Shown: positions 25,425 to 36,411 of the stretch, in pieces | Layout of the letters: every line of letters starts with the position of its first letter | Position numbering within the stretch: the first letter of the stretch is position 1 | Made by a program: the position numbers and the translations under genes | Source: Pseudomonas sp. KBW05 | GTDB taxonomy: Bacteria; Pseudomonadota; Gammaproteobacteria; Pseudomonadales; Pseudomonadaceae | Length of the DNA stretch: 64,000 nt | Assembly: GCF_003852405.1 (NCBI RefSeq) | Contig: NZ_QAJM01000018.1 | Span: forward strand, 186,001 to 250,000 | Direction of reading: 5' to 3' | The notes under the pieces: model-generated | Told to the model about the DNA's origin: nothing | Database searches by the model: none | What the model saw: only the letters and a program-made list of their open reading frames with translations

Positions 25425-27341
25425 TTAAACCGGTATGCGCCAAGCCTTGGCCATCTCAATGGTGGTGGACTTGAACGGTTTGCTCCACGGTTTTCCGCGC
25501 GCGCCGTAGTGCTCAATGATGCCGTCAAGCACGCGGTTGAACTCAGCGGGCGTGGTGGCATCGGCCAAGTCGCGAGCTGCACGTTGCAACAGTTCGATGT
25601 TCGCAGCCGGCTGGCCCGGGCGGTAAAGCGACGGGTAGATGACCTCCCGGGTGAAGTTGTCGGCTTTCACCGCGATATCGCGTCGTTTCATTTCGGCAAC
25701 AGCGCTGGTCATCACCTTCGACAGAGGCTCACCCGTGGCCGACGCCTGTTTGTCGGCCACCTGCATCAGTTGCTGGAAATTACGCTGGCTCGTCGCGCTC
25801 AAGCGCTTTCCCAGCCACCCGACGTGCTCCGGCCGATGGGCTAGCTCATCCAGATTACGCAATGCCGCCGCCAGCTTCGGCGTGATGTTCAACGCGCCGC
25901 CGGCTTGATTCGCTTCGGCAATCGCACTGTCCAAGGCCTGCAACGCTTGCAGCGCAGTCTTGCGAAACAGCAGCACACCCGCAGCCGCCGGATCTTTCGC
26001 CAACTGATCCTGCACACCGGCCAGCATCTCATCGTCCATCGCCAGCACCGCGTCCTCCAAAGAAGCAAACGGATATTGCTCACGCACCTCCCCGCGTTTT
26101 TCCAGATGCGCCGCCACCGTCTGACGGGCCTTTGCCTGCAGGTGTTCTTTCTGCTCGGGCGTCATGGTGAAGTTGACGGTGCCGTTGAGCATGCCGCGAA
26201 AGTCGCCTTTGTCCGTGTTCAGCGGCAAGGTCACCGTTTGGTTGGTATACGCCTTGAGCCGCTCTGCTTGATAAGCCCCGGCAGCGGTGTGTGGCGTGCC
26301 GGTAACTTTATCGACGATGTTGCTGATAAATCCGCCGCTTTTTTTCGGAGTGGTTTCCTCGGACTCAAACTTGACGACCAAGGACTCAGGCTGGTTCAAC
26401 GGGCCTTGCGGCTGCGGCTGCCCGATCACGCCAGGCGCGGGCGTATTGGCGAGTAGCCCACCGTCCTGGAAAGCCGTGGTCTCAGCCACTTGCTGGAACC
26501 CATGGCCTTGCTCTTGCGGGCTCTTGAACAACCCCGGCAGCGAACCGGAAATGCGTGCGGCGCGGGCAATATCCATGTCCGGGATCAGGCTGGCATTGAA
26601 CACCACCAATTGCGGACGGCCGTCGAACATACCGGTGCCGGTGATGTTGAGTTGCTTGATCGCCGGAATATGGCGGCTGAACACCTCAAGGTCACGAAAG
26701 GTCGGCGCGCCACCGGCGCTCAGCCTGTCGGCAATCTTCATGACTTCAGCGGGTCGGGTTTCCCTGGGCATGTCAGCGATATGGGCAAGGATCGATTTAC
26801 GCGACTCATTGCGCATCAACTCTTCAAGGGGCGAGGCCTCGGTTTGCAGGCGCGGCAACATGGTCAGCAACAGTTGGGAAATGTTGCCGGCCACACCAGG
26901 CAGGCGCCCGGCAAGTTTGCCGAGCTGGGTGCTGATCGTTTGCAGCCAGGCCGTTACCGGGTCTTTGCTGTTGAGCAGGCTGGGCAGGTCGATGCTGTTC
27001 GACAGCTCGCCGAACGCCTTGGCGCCCATGCCACTGGCGAGCAAGGTGGCGGAAATCGCCCCGGCAGACGAGCCGGAAATCACCTTCACACCTTGCAGCT
27101 TCTTGCCCTCTTCCAGCGCTTGCACCATCCCCGGAAAGGCAATGCCTTTGGCACCACCGCCGCTGAGCACCAGGTGACTGGGCGGCGCCGGTGACACAGC
27201 CACCGCCACTCGCCCATCGCTATGGCGGTAAAGGCTCAACTTGCGTGGGCCTACGCCTTCGACCAGAGGCGTCTTCACGTCCTGGTCGATTTTCCGAGGT
27301 GACAGGGGTTGGATCTGGACAGGCGAACTGGACACTTTCAT
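25425..27341 (-). CDS. ExoU-like patatin phospholipase
   Basis: 638 aa. Patatin features: the oxyanion loop GGGAKG at 61-66, the nucleophile elbow G-S-S-A-G at 90-94 (Ser92), and the catalytic Asp293 in QDGG. The 201-residue distance between Ser and Asp is almost that in ExoU of P. aeruginosa (Ser142/Asp344). The C-terminal ~250 residues are helical, like the ExoU membrane and ubiquitin-binding part. ExoU is injected by type III secretion and needs host ubiquitin. No SpcU-type chaperone gene or secretion genes are in the window, so delivery is unknown. No cleavable signal peptide. Confidence 0.8.
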   Translation of the reverse strand: MKVSSSPVQIQPLSPRKIDQDVKTPLVEGVGPRKLSLYRHSDGRVAVAVSPAPPSHLVLSGGGAKGIAFPGMVQALEEGKKLQGVKVISGSSAGAISATLLASGMGAKAFGELSNSIDLPSLLNSKDPVTAWLQTISTQLGKLAGRLPGVAGNISQLLLTMLPRLQTEASPLEELMRNESRKSILAHIADMPRETRPAEVMKIADRLSAGGAPTFRDLEVFSRHIPAIKQLNITGTGMFDGRPQLVVFNASLIPDMDIARAARISGSLPGLFKSPQEQGHGFQQVAETTAFQDGGLLANTPAPGVIGQPQPQGPLNQPESLVVKFESEETTPKKSGGFISNIVDKVTGTPHTAAGAYQAERLKAYTNQTVTLPLNTDKGDFRGMLNGTVNFTMTPEQKEHLQAKARQTVAAHLEKRGEVREQYPFASLEDAVLAMDDEMLAGVQDQLAKDPAAAGVLLFRKTALQALQALDSAIAEANQAGGALNITPKLAAALRNLDELAHRPEHVGWLGKRLSATSQRNFQQLMQVADKQASATGEPLSKVMTSAVAEMKRRDIAVKADNFTREVIYPSLYRPGQPAANIELLQRAARDLADATTPAEFNRVLDGIIEHYGARGKPWSKPFKSTTIEMAKAWRIPV

Positions 27342-27441
27342 ACGCAGGCTCTCTCTTCAGGATGTAGCCCTGAGTGATGAGAGCGCCCGAAAAAGATCCG
27401 CGCGGAATGATTCGGCAAAGCAAATCAGACCCGCGCAGGGG

Positions 27442-27834
27442 TTACTCGTCCTGGAACTGGTCCTTCACGTACTTGATCTCGGTACGCCCGTGCGGCGCCG
27501 GCAAGCCATCTTCGCCAAGGTTGACGAAGACCATTTTTTCCACGGTGAGGATGCTTTTGCGTGTGATCTTGTTGCGCACTTCACAGGTCAGGGTGATGGA
27601 GGTGCGGCCGAACTCGGTGGCGGTGATGCCCAGTTCAATGATGTCGCCCTGGCGTGAGGCGCTGACAAAGTTGATTTCGGAGATGTACTTGGTCACCACG
27701 CGCTGGTTGCCCAGTTGGACGATCGCATAGATCGCCGCTTCTTCGTCGATCCAGCGCAGCAGGCTGCCACCGAACAGGGTGCCGTTGGGGTTGAGGTCTT
27801 CGGGTTTTACCCATTTGCGGGTGTGGAAGTTCAT
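27442..27834 (-). CDS. Hotdog-fold acyl-CoA thioesterase
   Basis: 130 aa from ATG 27834 with GGAG five bases upstream; an upstream reading to 27936 has no support. The hotdog signature is seen in NPNGTLFGGSLLRWIDEEAAI, with the conserved Asp at about residue 27, and in the strand TSITLTCEVRNKITRKSILT. This is the YciA/BFIT-like group that hydrolyses acyl-CoA in the cytoplasm. Chain-length preference cannot be inferred. It stands divergently from the SAH riboswitch/ahcY unit. Confidence 0.85.
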   Translation of the reverse strand: MNFHTRKWVKPEDLNPNGTLFGGSLLRWIDEEAAIYAIVQLGNQRVVTKYISEINFVSASRQGDIIELGITATEFGRTSITLTCEVRNKITRKSILTVEKMVFVNLGEDGLPAPHGRTEIKYVKDQFQDE

Positions 27835-27902
27835 GGTCACTCCAAAGCGTCTTGCCGAATGATGGGCGACATCATGGCAGAGGCTGCGCCAGAGCTCTAT
27901 GA

Positions 27903-29570
<1,668 letters not shown>

Positions 29571-29578
29571 TTTGCCTG

Positions 29579-29610
29579 CGGCCCGCTCCCTTTCAAGGGG
29601 AGCGGGCTTT
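29579..29610 (+). terminator. Terminator after ahcY
   Basis: GCCCGCTCCC (29581-29590) pairs with GGGAGCGGGC (29598-29608, one offset), followed by TTTAT. It lies 9 bases after the ahcY stop. Confidence 0.75.
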
Positions 29611-29611
29611 A

Positions 29612-29716
29612 TGTGGGAGCGGCGGTGCGACGATTCGACTTGCTCGCGAATGCGGTGTGTCAGTTGATGCATCCGGTGACTGACACACCGCTTTCGCGAG
29701 CAAGCCCGCTCCCACA
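29612..29716. repeat. Dispersed inverted repeat, family GAGCGGGCTTGCTCGCGAA (copy 1)
   Basis: Ends TGTGGGAGCGG... and ...CCGCTCCCACA, with the right arm TTTCGCGAGCAAGCCCGCTC intact. The left arm carries an extra GCGGTGCGACGATTC interruption before CTTGCTCGCGAATGCGG. A REP-like doublet typical of P. fluorescens intergenic regions. Confidence 0.85.
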
Positions 29717-29765
29717 TTCAATCGGTGCATGACTTCCGGTATCTGAGTTTCATAGGGTTATTACC

Positions 29766-30611
29766 ATGTCCCAAGACCGTCGCTACAGCTTCGAGTTCTT
29801 CCCGACCAAGACCGATGCTGGGCATGAAAAACTGATGGCGACTGCCAAGCAGTTGGCCAGCTACAACCCCGACTTCTTCTCCTGCACCTACGGCGCCGGC
29901 GGCTCGACCCGTGACCGCACGATCAACACCGTGTTGCAGCTGGAAAGCGAAGTCAAAGTTCCCGCCGCTCCGCACTTGTCGTGCGTGGGCGACAGCAAGG
30001 CCGACCTGCGCGGCCTGCTGACCCAATACAAGCAAGCCGGCATCAAGCGCATTGTCGCCCTGCGCGGCGACCTGCCGTCCGGCATGGGCATCGCCAGCGG
30101 CGAGCTGCGCTACGCCAATGACCTGGTGAGCTTCATCCGCGAAGAAAGCGGCGACCACTTCCATATCGAAGTGGCGGCTTACCCGGAGATGCACCCCCAG
30201 GCACGCAATTTCGAAGACGATTTGCAGAACTTCGTGCGCAAGGCCAACGCCGGCGCCGACAGCGCGATCACCCAGTACTTCTTCAACGCCGACAGCTACT
30301 TCTACTTCGTCGAGCGTGTACGGGCCATGGGTGTGAACATCCCGATCGTGCCGGGCATCATGCCGATCACCAACTACAGCAAGCTCGCGCGCTTCTCCGA
30401 TGCGTGCGGCGCCGAGATCCCACGCTGGGTACGCAAGCAACTGGAAGCCTACGGCGACGACGTCAAGAGCATCCAGGCGTTCGGCGAGCAGGTCATCAGC
30501 GAAATGTGTGAGCGTTTGTTGCAAGGTGGCGCACCCGGCCTGCACTTCTATACCCTCAACCAGGCCGATCCTAGCCTGGCAATCTGGAACAACCTCAAGC
30601 TGCCCCGCTAA
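29766..30611 (+). CDS. metF: 5,10-methylenetetrahydrofolate reductase
   Basis: 281 aa, standard length. Starts MSQDRRYSFEFFPTKTDAGHEKL with the family SFEFFPPK-like motif, Glu10 included. Further motifs are SCTYGAGGSTRDRT, ALRGDLPSG (folate/FAD site) and ITQYFFNADSYFYFV. A FAD enzyme that makes 5-methyl-THF with NADH, supplying methyl groups for methionine synthesis. Functionally linked to ahcY upstream, although a terminator and a repeat element separate them. Confidence 0.97.
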   Translation: MSQDRRYSFEFFPTKTDAGHEKLMATAKQLASYNPDFFSCTYGAGGSTRDRTINTVLQLESEVKVPAAPHLSCVGDSKADLRGLLTQYKQAGIKRIVALRGDLPSGMGIASGELRYANDLVSFIREESGDHFHIEVAAYPEMHPQARNFEDDLQNFVRKANAGADSAITQYFFNADSYFYFVERVRAMGVNIPIVPGIMPITNYSKLARFSDACGAEIPRWVRKQLEAYGDDVKSIQAFGEQVISEMCERLLQGGAPGLHFYTLNQADPSLAIWNNLKLPR

Positions 30612-30631
30612 GGTCTGTTCGCAATTGCACC

Positions 30632-30660
30632 AGGGCCCTCGTTACCGCGAGGGCCTTTGT
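30632..30660 (+). terminator. Terminator after metF
   Basis: GGGCCCTCG-ttac-CGAGGGCC followed by TTTGTCGTTT; perfect 8-base stem with a four-base loop, 22 bases after the metF stop. Confidence 0.75.
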
Positions 30661-30694
30661 CGTTTAATACTCCCGGAATGGAAGCCAGCAGTAC

Positions 30695-31777
30695 ATGAAT
30701 ACAGCATCCCCGACTCCCCGCCCGCAGCTGGTTTACCTGGTATTCGGCGCCGAGACCTATCATCAGGAAGCGGTATTCAGCATCGCCAGTGCCCTGTCCC
30801 ACCTGGGCGGCACCCATGATTTGCCCCTGGACATCCAGGTATTCAGCGACAACCCCGAGCCCTATCGCGACCTGCCGGTGCACGTCCACACCCTGGACGA
30901 CGCCACCCGCCAACGCTGGAGCGAGCCACACGGCTACCACTTCCGCACCAAGCACGTGCTGTTGCGCCAGGTCCTCGAGACCGCGGAACGCGCGCTGCTG
31001 ATCGACACCGACACGTTTTTCCACGACTCGCCCATGGCTCTGTTCGAACGCGTCGCGCCCGGCACCGTGCTGTGCAACGCATTCCACGCCAAGTACGGCG
31101 ATAACCGCGAAAGCGTGCTGTACAGCGCCCTGGCCAAAATCCTGGCCGACAAGGGCCTGGCCGACGACGACATGCCGCTGCTCAACTCCGGCGTAATGGG
31201 CCTGGCGCAGCAGGACGCGCATTTGCTGGACCGCTCCATTGCCTTGATGGACGAGCTGTTCCCCCAGGCCAACGGCGCCTATACCCTGGAAGAGTTCTGC
31301 CTGTCGGTGGTGGCCTATCGCACGGTCAACGTGCGCCAGTGCCCCGACCTGATCCACCACTACTGGAGCCGCAAGCAGCTGTTCCGCGCCAAGGTCAAGG
31401 CGTGGATCGCCAAGCACGCCGCCGCCCCGACCAGCGCCCACGCCCTGGCCGACACGCGCAAGGTCTCTGCCCACCTGCCGCGCCCGCCGCGCCTGCAACG
31501 CCTGATGTACAAGCTGATCACCCTGGCCCTGCCCAAGCGCAAGCAGCAGTTCATCCGTGAAATCCTCTACGGCTGCTACGAGCACGAAAACGAGTTCGAC
31601 CAGGCGTGCGGCCCGGTTTGGTGGGACAAGGCCAAGCAAAACCAGGCTGAGCGGCAGAAATGCCCGGTGGACGCTCACCAACTGGAGCACTGGTTCGCCA
31701 ACCCCTTGGTGCGCCTGATTCTGGGCGAGCGCCGCGCGGCGATCTATGAGCACCTGATGACCTCGCCGACAAAATAG
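30695..31777 (+). CDS. Glycosyltransferase-like protein
   Basis: 360 aa. A nucleotide-sugar transferase look: N-terminal strand QLVYLVFGAETYHQEA, then ALLIDTDTFF with a D-x-D motif at about residues 107-110 that would bind metal and the sugar nucleotide, then MPLLNSGVMGL. The C-terminal third is helical and basic. No signal peptide or membrane segment. The acceptor is unknown. It lies between metF and a periplasmic binding protein gene. Confidence 0.65.
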   Translation: MNTASPTPRPQLVYLVFGAETYHQEAVFSIASALSHLGGTHDLPLDIQVFSDNPEPYRDLPVHVHTLDDATRQRWSEPHGYHFRTKHVLLRQVLETAERALLIDTDTFFHDSPMALFERVAPGTVLCNAFHAKYGDNRESVLYSALAKILADKGLADDDMPLLNSGVMGLAQQDAHLLDRSIALMDELFPQANGAYTLEEFCLSVVAYRTVNVRQCPDLIHHYWSRKQLFRAKVKAWIAKHAAAPTSAHALADTRKVSAHLPRPPRLQRLMYKLITLALPKRKQQFIREILYGCYEHENEFDQACGPVWWDKAKQNQAERQKCPVDAHQLEHWFANPLVRLILGERRAAIYEHLMTSPTK

Positions 31778-31840
31778 CGCGGGCCGCAGATGCTTGTGCC
31801 AGAGCTTTTCTTTAGGGCCCCAGCGTCGTAACCTCAGGGC

Positions 31841-32632
31841 ATGCCCGTGATCCTGAAGCTTGCGACCGCTGCCCTTTTCACTTGCCTGAGCCTGGCGGCT
31901 TATGGCGAGAAACTGCGCATTGTCACCGAGCCCTGGGCGCCCTATGTCTACGACGACCAGGGCAGCATGCGCGGGCTGGACTACGAAACCACGGTGATCG
32001 TCTTCCAACGCCTGGGGGTCGATGTCGACTGGCAGTTCCTGCCCTGGAAACGCTGCCTGGCGATGCTCGATCAAGGCCACGCCGACGGCGCGCTGGATAT
32101 TTTCCACAGCCACGAACGCGACACGCAGTTGCTCTACCCCAGTGAACCGCTGTCGGAAGTCGAGTTCGTGCTGTTTTATGCCAACGAACACCCTCACCCC
32201 GCCAACAGCCTCGACGACCTGCGCGGCCTGACCGTCGGCACCTCGCCGGGCTACCTGTATGGCGGTGCATTCAGCGAGTCCGGGTTGTTCAACCGCGAAC
32301 CGGCCCCCAGCCACGAAGCCAACTTCGGCAAATTGCTGCTGGGGCGCATCGATCTGGTGATTACCGACCGCCGCGTCGGCCAGCATGTGATCAAGGCGTT
32401 GGGCCTGGAGGGCAAAGTCAGCCAGGCGCCGATGGTGGTCAGCCGCCAGCAGCAATTCCTCGCGGTGCGCCGTGGCGCCGGCATGGACCTGCTGGTGCAG
32501 CGCTTTGCCGCCGAACTCAAGCGCTTCAAGCAGGAGCCCGCGTACATCGCCTTGAGCGCCAAATATGGCGGATTCCAAGCCATTACGGCCTCTGAACACG
32601 CCGTTGAGCAGCAGGAAAGCAGCGCGCCGTGA
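31841..32632 (+). CDS. Periplasmic solute-binding protein, amino-acid type
   Basis: 263 aa with a signal peptide (about 1-22, cleavage after AAYG). The SBP_bac_3 fold is seen in KLRIVTEPWAPYVYDDQG, GLDYETTVIVFQRLGVDVDW and the second-lobe LRGLTVGTSPGYLYGGAF. No transporter genes are adjacent, so it may serve a permease elsewhere or act as a sensor, as many orphan Pseudomonas proteins of this type do. Ligand unknown. Confidence 0.8.
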   Translation: MPVILKLATAALFTCLSLAAYGEKLRIVTEPWAPYVYDDQGSMRGLDYETTVIVFQRLGVDVDWQFLPWKRCLAMLDQGHADGALDIFHSHERDTQLLYPSEPLSEVEFVLFYANEHPHPANSLDDLRGLTVGTSPGYLYGGAFSESGLFNREPAPSHEANFGKLLLGRIDLVITDRRVGQHVIKALGLEGKVSQAPMVVSRQQQFLAVRRGAGMDLLVQRFAAELKRFKQEPAYIALSAKYGGFQAITASEHAVEQQESSAP

Positions 32633-32854
32633 TTGCTCTGTTATACTCCGGCCTTTCCGCCAGGCTTACGCCCGGCCGCTGAGGTCTTGAAAAAGGCACC
32701 CAACCCCGCTACTGCGCAGCTTTCAGCCCCGCGCGAGCCGGTGGAGTGCCCGCCAGACGCAGCAGGACCGGACGGGATAACGCTCCCCTAAGCGTCATTC
32801 ACGCCCGGCAAGATTATCCCTTTGGGCCAAGCCCTAACTAAAACAGGATTACTC

Positions 32855-34744
32855 ATGTCCTTTGCTTCCCTCGGTCTCTCCGAGGCTTTAGTCCGCGCCA
32901 TCGAGGCAGCGGGCTATACCGAGCCTACTCCGGTGCAACAGCGGGCCATTCCCGCCGTGTTGCAAGGTCGCGACCTGATGGTTGCGGCTCAGACAGGTAC
33001 TGGTAAAACCGGCGGCTTCGCCCTCCCGATTCTGGAGCGGTTGTTTCCCAACGGTCACCCGGACAAATCCCAGCGTCACGGCCCGCGCCAACCGCGCGTA
33101 CTGGTCCTGACCCCAACCCGCGAACTCGCCGCCCAGGTGCACGACAGCTTCAAGCTGTATGCCCGCGACTTGAAGTTCGTCAGTGCCTGCATCTTCGGCG
33201 GCGTTGGCATGAACCCACAGGTTCAGGCCATGTCCCGTGGTGTGGACGTACTGGTTGCCTGCCCGGGTCGTTTGCTCGACCTGTGCGGCCAAGGCAGCGT
33301 CGATCTGTCCCACGTGGAAATCCTCGTGCTGGACGAAGCTGACCGCATGCTCGACATGGGCTTTGTCCATGACGTGAAAAAGGTCCTCGCCCGCCTGCCG
33401 GCCAAACGTCAGAACCTGCTGTTCTCGGCAACGTTCTCCAACGACATCACCGCCCTGGCCGGCAAGCTGCTGCACAACCCGGAACGCATCGAAGTCACGC
33501 CGCCGAACACCACGGTCGAGCGTATCGAGCAACGCGTGTTCCGCCTGCCTGCCAGCCACAAGCGTGCGCTGCTGGCCCACCTGATCACCGCCGGCGCGTG
33601 GGAACAGGTGCTGGTGTTCACCCGTACCAAGCACGGCGCCAACCGCCTGGCCGAGTACCTGGACAAGCACGGCCTCACCGCCGTCGCCATCCACGGCAAC
33701 AAGAGCCAGAACGCGCGCACCAAAGCCCTGGCCGACTTCAAGGCCGGCAGCGTGCGCATCCTGGTCGCCACCGATATCGCCGCCCGCGGCCTGGATATCG
33801 ACCAACTGCCACACGTGGTCAACTTCGAGCTGCCAAACGTCGATGAAGACTACGTGCACCGTATCGGCCGTACCGGCCGTGCCGGTCGTTCGGGCGAGGC
33901 CATCTCCCTGGTTGCGCCGGACGAAGAAAAACTGCTGAAAAGCATCGAGCGCATGACCAAGCAGAAAATCGCCGACGGCGACCTGATGGGCTTCGATGCC
34001 AGCGCCGTAGAGGCTGAAAAGCCAGAAGTGCGCGAACGTCCAGACGTGCGTAACCCACGCAACCCACGCGGTCCGAAGGGCGATGGCCCGAACGGCGGCG
34101 GTGGTGGCGGTGGCCGTCGCGACAAGGGCAAGGACAAGGGCGGCAAAGACAAAGCGCCGACCAACGGCCGTGGCGAACGCCCAGCCCGCGAGCAGAAGCC
34201 ACGTGAAGGCACCCCGGCCCGCGAACAGCGTCAGCCGAGCCAACAGCCACCCCGCGCCGCCGCTGACCGTGCCCCGGACGAGTTCCTCGACGATGACGTG
34301 GACAACTTCGGCAACCGCGTTGACTACGTGCCCCAAGCCAAACCGGCCCAAGGCCGTGGCCGTCGTCCAGGTGCCCCGGCACAGGGCGCAGGCGCTGGTG
34401 CGCCACGCAGCGGCCAGCCGCAAGGCGGTCGTCAGAACGCACCGCGCAACAGCAGCGGCGGCACCACCGGTACGCCACCGGCCAAGCGCAGCGGCCCACG
34501 CAGCGGTGCGCCACGTGATGGCCAGGCCCGTCGCGAAGATTCGCGCAGCAACAACCGCCGCCCGGCCCGTGACGATCAGCCTCGTTCGTCCGAGCCAGCG
34601 GTGCAGAACCCACGCGGTGGCCCGGCGCCAAAGATCATCCACAAGGAGTCGAAGGCTGATCGCTTCCCGACACCTGAGCAGTTGGATCAACTGCCAGGCC
34701 GCCCTCGTGGTGAAAAACCAGCGCTGCTGACTCGCAACCGCTGA
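32855..34744 (+). CDS. rhlE2: DEAD-box RNA helicase, RhlE2 type
   Basis: 629 aa from ATG 32855 (AGGA six bases upstream). All core motifs are present: the Q motif near [37 protein letters not shown], and [11 protein letters not shown]. After about residue 375 a ~250-residue tail follows, rich in Gly, Arg, Pro, Ala and Gln and almost certainly disordered. Length and tail match RhlE2 of P. aeruginosa, which works with RNase E in RNA turnover, rather than the shorter RhlE1. A 222-base leader precedes it, with a possible -10 (TTATACT, 32641-32647). Confidence 0.92.
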   Translation: MSFASLGLSEALVRAIEAAGYTEPTPVQQRAIPAVLQGRDLMVAAQTGTGKTGGFALPILERLFPNGHPDKSQRHGPRQPRVLVLTPTRELAAQVHDSFKLYARDLKFVSACIFGGVGMNPQVQAMSRGVDVLVACPGRLLDLCGQGSVDLSHVEILVLDEADRMLDMGFVHDVKKVLARLPAKRQNLLFSATFSNDITALAGKLLHNPERIEVTPPNTTVERIEQRVFRLPASHKRALLAHLITAGAWEQVLVFTRTKHGANRLAEYLDKHGLTAVAIHGNKSQNARTKALADFKAGSVRILVATDIAARGLDIDQLPHVVNFELPNVDEDYVHRIGRTGRAGRSGEAISLVAPDEEKLLKSIERMTKQKIADGDLMGFDASAVEAEKPEVRERPDVRNPRNPRGPKGDGPNGGGGGGGRRDKGKDKGGKDKAPTNGRGERPAREQKPREGTPAREQRQPSQQPPRAAADRAPDEFLDDDVDNFGNRVDYVPQAKPAQGRGRRPGAPAQGAGAGAPRSGQPQGGRQNAPRNSSGGTTGTPPAKRSGPRSGAPRDGQARREDSRSNNRRPARDDQPRSSEPAVQNPRGGPAPKIIHKESKADRFPTPEQLDQLPGRPRGEKPALLTRNR

Positions 34745-34757
34745 GTTTCAACGCCTC

Positions 34758-34798
34758 ATAAAAAATGCCTCGCTTCTTTCGAAGCGGGGCATTTTTTA
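34758..34798. terminator. Terminator after rhlE2
   Basis: AAAAAATGCC-t-CGCTT and AAGCG-g-GGCATTTTTT form a long stem with a CTTTCG loop, ending in a T-run on both strands. It lies 14 bases after the stop. Confidence 0.85.
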
Positions 34799-34818
34799 TG
34801 GGCCAGATATAGATCCAA

Positions 34819-34908
34819 TGTGGGAGCGGGCTTGCTCGCGAAAGCGGTGGACCAGCCAATACACGTGCCGACTGATGCAACGCATTCGCGAGCAAGCCCG
34901 CTCCCACA
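34819..34908. repeat. Dispersed inverted repeat, family GAGCGGGCTTGCTCGCGAA (copy 2)
   Basis: TGTGGGAGCGGGCTTGCTCG at the left and its inverse at the right, with about 40 bases between the arms. In the rhlE2-yceI interval. Confidence 0.9.
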
Positions 34909-34951
34909 GGGGATCCCATTTCAAACCAATGGATGTGTTGAACTGGCAGGC

Positions 34952-34986
34952 ATAAAAAAACCGGATCTTGCGATCCGGTTTTTTTG
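34952..34986. terminator. Terminator of the yceI unit
   Basis: AAAAAAACCGGATC-ttgc-GATCCGGTTTTTTT, a perfect stem with A and T runs on both sides, 13 bases below the yceI stop (minus strand). It can serve both directions. Confidence 0.85.
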
Positions 34987-34998
34987 TGTGGGCAGAAA

Positions 34999-35577
34999 TT
35001 ACTTCTGCTTCACGCCTTCCAGCGAGATGTCCAGGTCAACGGTCTGCGAAGAAGGACCTGGGCCCTTGATGCCGAAGTCGTTCAGGTTGACCGTGGTTTT
35101 CGCGTTGAAGCCAGCACGTTCGCCGCCCCACGGGTCCTTGCCTTCGCCGTTGAACGTGGCCTTGAAGGTCACAGGCTTGGTCACGCCGTGGAAGGTCAGG
35201 TCGCCGGTCACGTCAGCAGTGTCTTTACCGGTCGGTTTAACCGCGGTAGACACAAACTTGGCATCAGCGAACTTCGCAACGTCCAGGAAGTCTTTGCTGG
35301 CGATGTGCTTGTCACGCTCAGCGTGGTTGGACCACAGGCTGGCGGTTTTCACATCGACGGCGATTTTGCTGGCTTCAGGCTTGGCGGCATCCCAGCTGAA
35401 CGTGCCATCCCAATCCTTGAAGGTACCGTGAATGAAGCTGTAGCCCAGGTGGCTGATTTTCCAATCGATGAAGGCGTGTTGACCTTCCTTGTCGATCTTG
35501 TAGTCAGCAGCCATCGCCGAACCTGCGGACAACAGCGCAGAACCAAGTGCCAGAGCGGCGAGAGTCTTTTTCAACAT
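34999..35577 (-). CDS. YceI-family periplasmic lipid-binding protein
   Basis: 192 aa from ATG 35577 with AGGAA eight bases upstream. Signal peptide about 1-23 (ending GSAMAAD). The lipocalin-like YceI fold is recognisable from [40 protein letters not shown] and [19 protein letters not shown]. Family members bind long isoprenoid or fatty-acid chains. It follows the cytochrome b561 gene by 32 bases, the same pairing as in E. coli (yceJ-yceI). Confidence 0.93.
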   Translation of the reverse strand: MLKKTLAALALGSALLSAGSAMAADYKIDKEGQHAFIDWKISHLGYSFIHGTFKDWDGTFSWDAAKPEASKIAVDVKTASLWSNHAERDKHIASKDFLDVAKFADAKFVSTAVKPTGKDTADVTGDLTFHGVTKPVTFKATFNGEGKDPWGGERAGFNAKTTVNLNDFGIKGPGPSSQTVDLDISLEGVKQK

Positions 35578-35609
35578 GCTTTCTATTCCTTGTGAGTCGA
35601 GGTTGAACA

Positions 35610-36161
35610 TCAGGCTTTGCGCCCCAGCATTCGCGTCAGGGTCACATCACGATCAATGAAGTGGTGTTTCAGTGCGGCCACACCGTGCAAGCCGGCGAAG
35701 ACCACCAATACCCAGGCGAGGTACAGATGCACCACGCCAGCGGTGTCTGCCTGGTCCGGTAGCCCGGAAACCACTGCAGGAATCTCAAACAGGCCAAACA
35801 CCGGGATACCGACACCGTCTGCGGTGGAAATCAGGTAACCGGCAATCATCACGGCAAACAGCCCGAAATAAAGGAACGCGTGGCCAAACGCGGCACCGAG
35901 GCGGGTCATGCGGCTGTAGCTGGCCAACGGTGGCGGTGGCGGGCTGACCAGGCGCCAGACGATGCGCACCAGCATGATGGCGAACAGCGTGATGCCAATG
36001 CTCTTGTGCAGATCCGGTGCGTCTTTGCGCCAGGCGCTGTAGTAGTCGAGGCCGACCATCCACAAACCCAGCGCAAACAAGCCAAACACCACCAGGGCCA
36101 CGCCCCAGTGCAAAACCATGCTGACCCAGCCGTAGCGGGCCGGTGAATTGCGTAACTGCAT
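35610..36161 (-). CDS. Cytochrome b561 (YceJ-like)
   Basis: 183 aa with four membrane helices. The likely heme-ligand histidines are His18 (VLHWGVAL), the His in DLHKSIG, and those in VHLYLAW and [14 protein letters not shown] di-heme electron-transfer protein of the inner membrane. Co-transcribed with yceI. Divergent from bioA across a 250-base gap that holds an inverted repeat. Confidence 0.92.
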   Translation of the reverse strand: MQLRNSPARYGWVSMVLHWGVALVVFGLFALGLWMVGLDYYSAWRKDAPDLHKSIGITLFAIMLVRIVWRLVSPPPPPLASYSRMTRLGAAFGHAFLYFGLFAVMIAGYLISTADGVGIPVFGLFEIPAVVSGLPDQADTAGVVHLYLAWVLVVFAGLHGVAALKHHFIDRDVTLTRMLGRKA

Positions 36162-36214
36162 GTACTTAATCCCGTAAGAGCTGCGCCCAAGACTAGCGCG
36201 TTACCTATCGAATT

Positions 36215-36234
36215 AAAGCGGAAAATTTCGCTTT
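36215..36234. promoter_or_regulatory. Inverted repeat between cytochrome b561 and bioA
   Basis: AAAGCG (36215-36220) and CGCTTT (36229-36234) are perfect 6-base arms around GAAAATTT. Placed between divergent genes, it may be an operator or the core of a promoter. No regulator gene is adjacent. Confidence 0.35.
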
Positions 36235-36411
36235 GAAATATCGAGAAATGCGATCTTGAGGGTATGAAGCCTAAATTAACCTCGGATTAAGGACTATCCC
36301 GAAGAAACGTGACAGACCGTCCTGCGTTTACTGCCAATTCATCCGTAATGGGTTGTGACACAGCCGCCCATTGCATAGGCTTGCGCGATTGTGGCTTCGA
36401 GGAGACGAACG

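Noticed and set aside
25354-27441. Type III secretion chaperone for the ExoU-like protein
   Set aside because: The gaps on either side of the gene (71 and 100 bases) are too short for an SpcU-like gene.
32641-32647. Possible -10 element TTATACT upstream of rhlE2
   Set aside because: No -35 element at a suitable distance, so I mention it only in the gene entry and do not call a promoter.
32888-34690. 600-codon open frame opposite rhlE2
   Set aside because: A shadow of the helicase gene; low-complexity Ala/Val/Arg sequence with no ribosome binding site.
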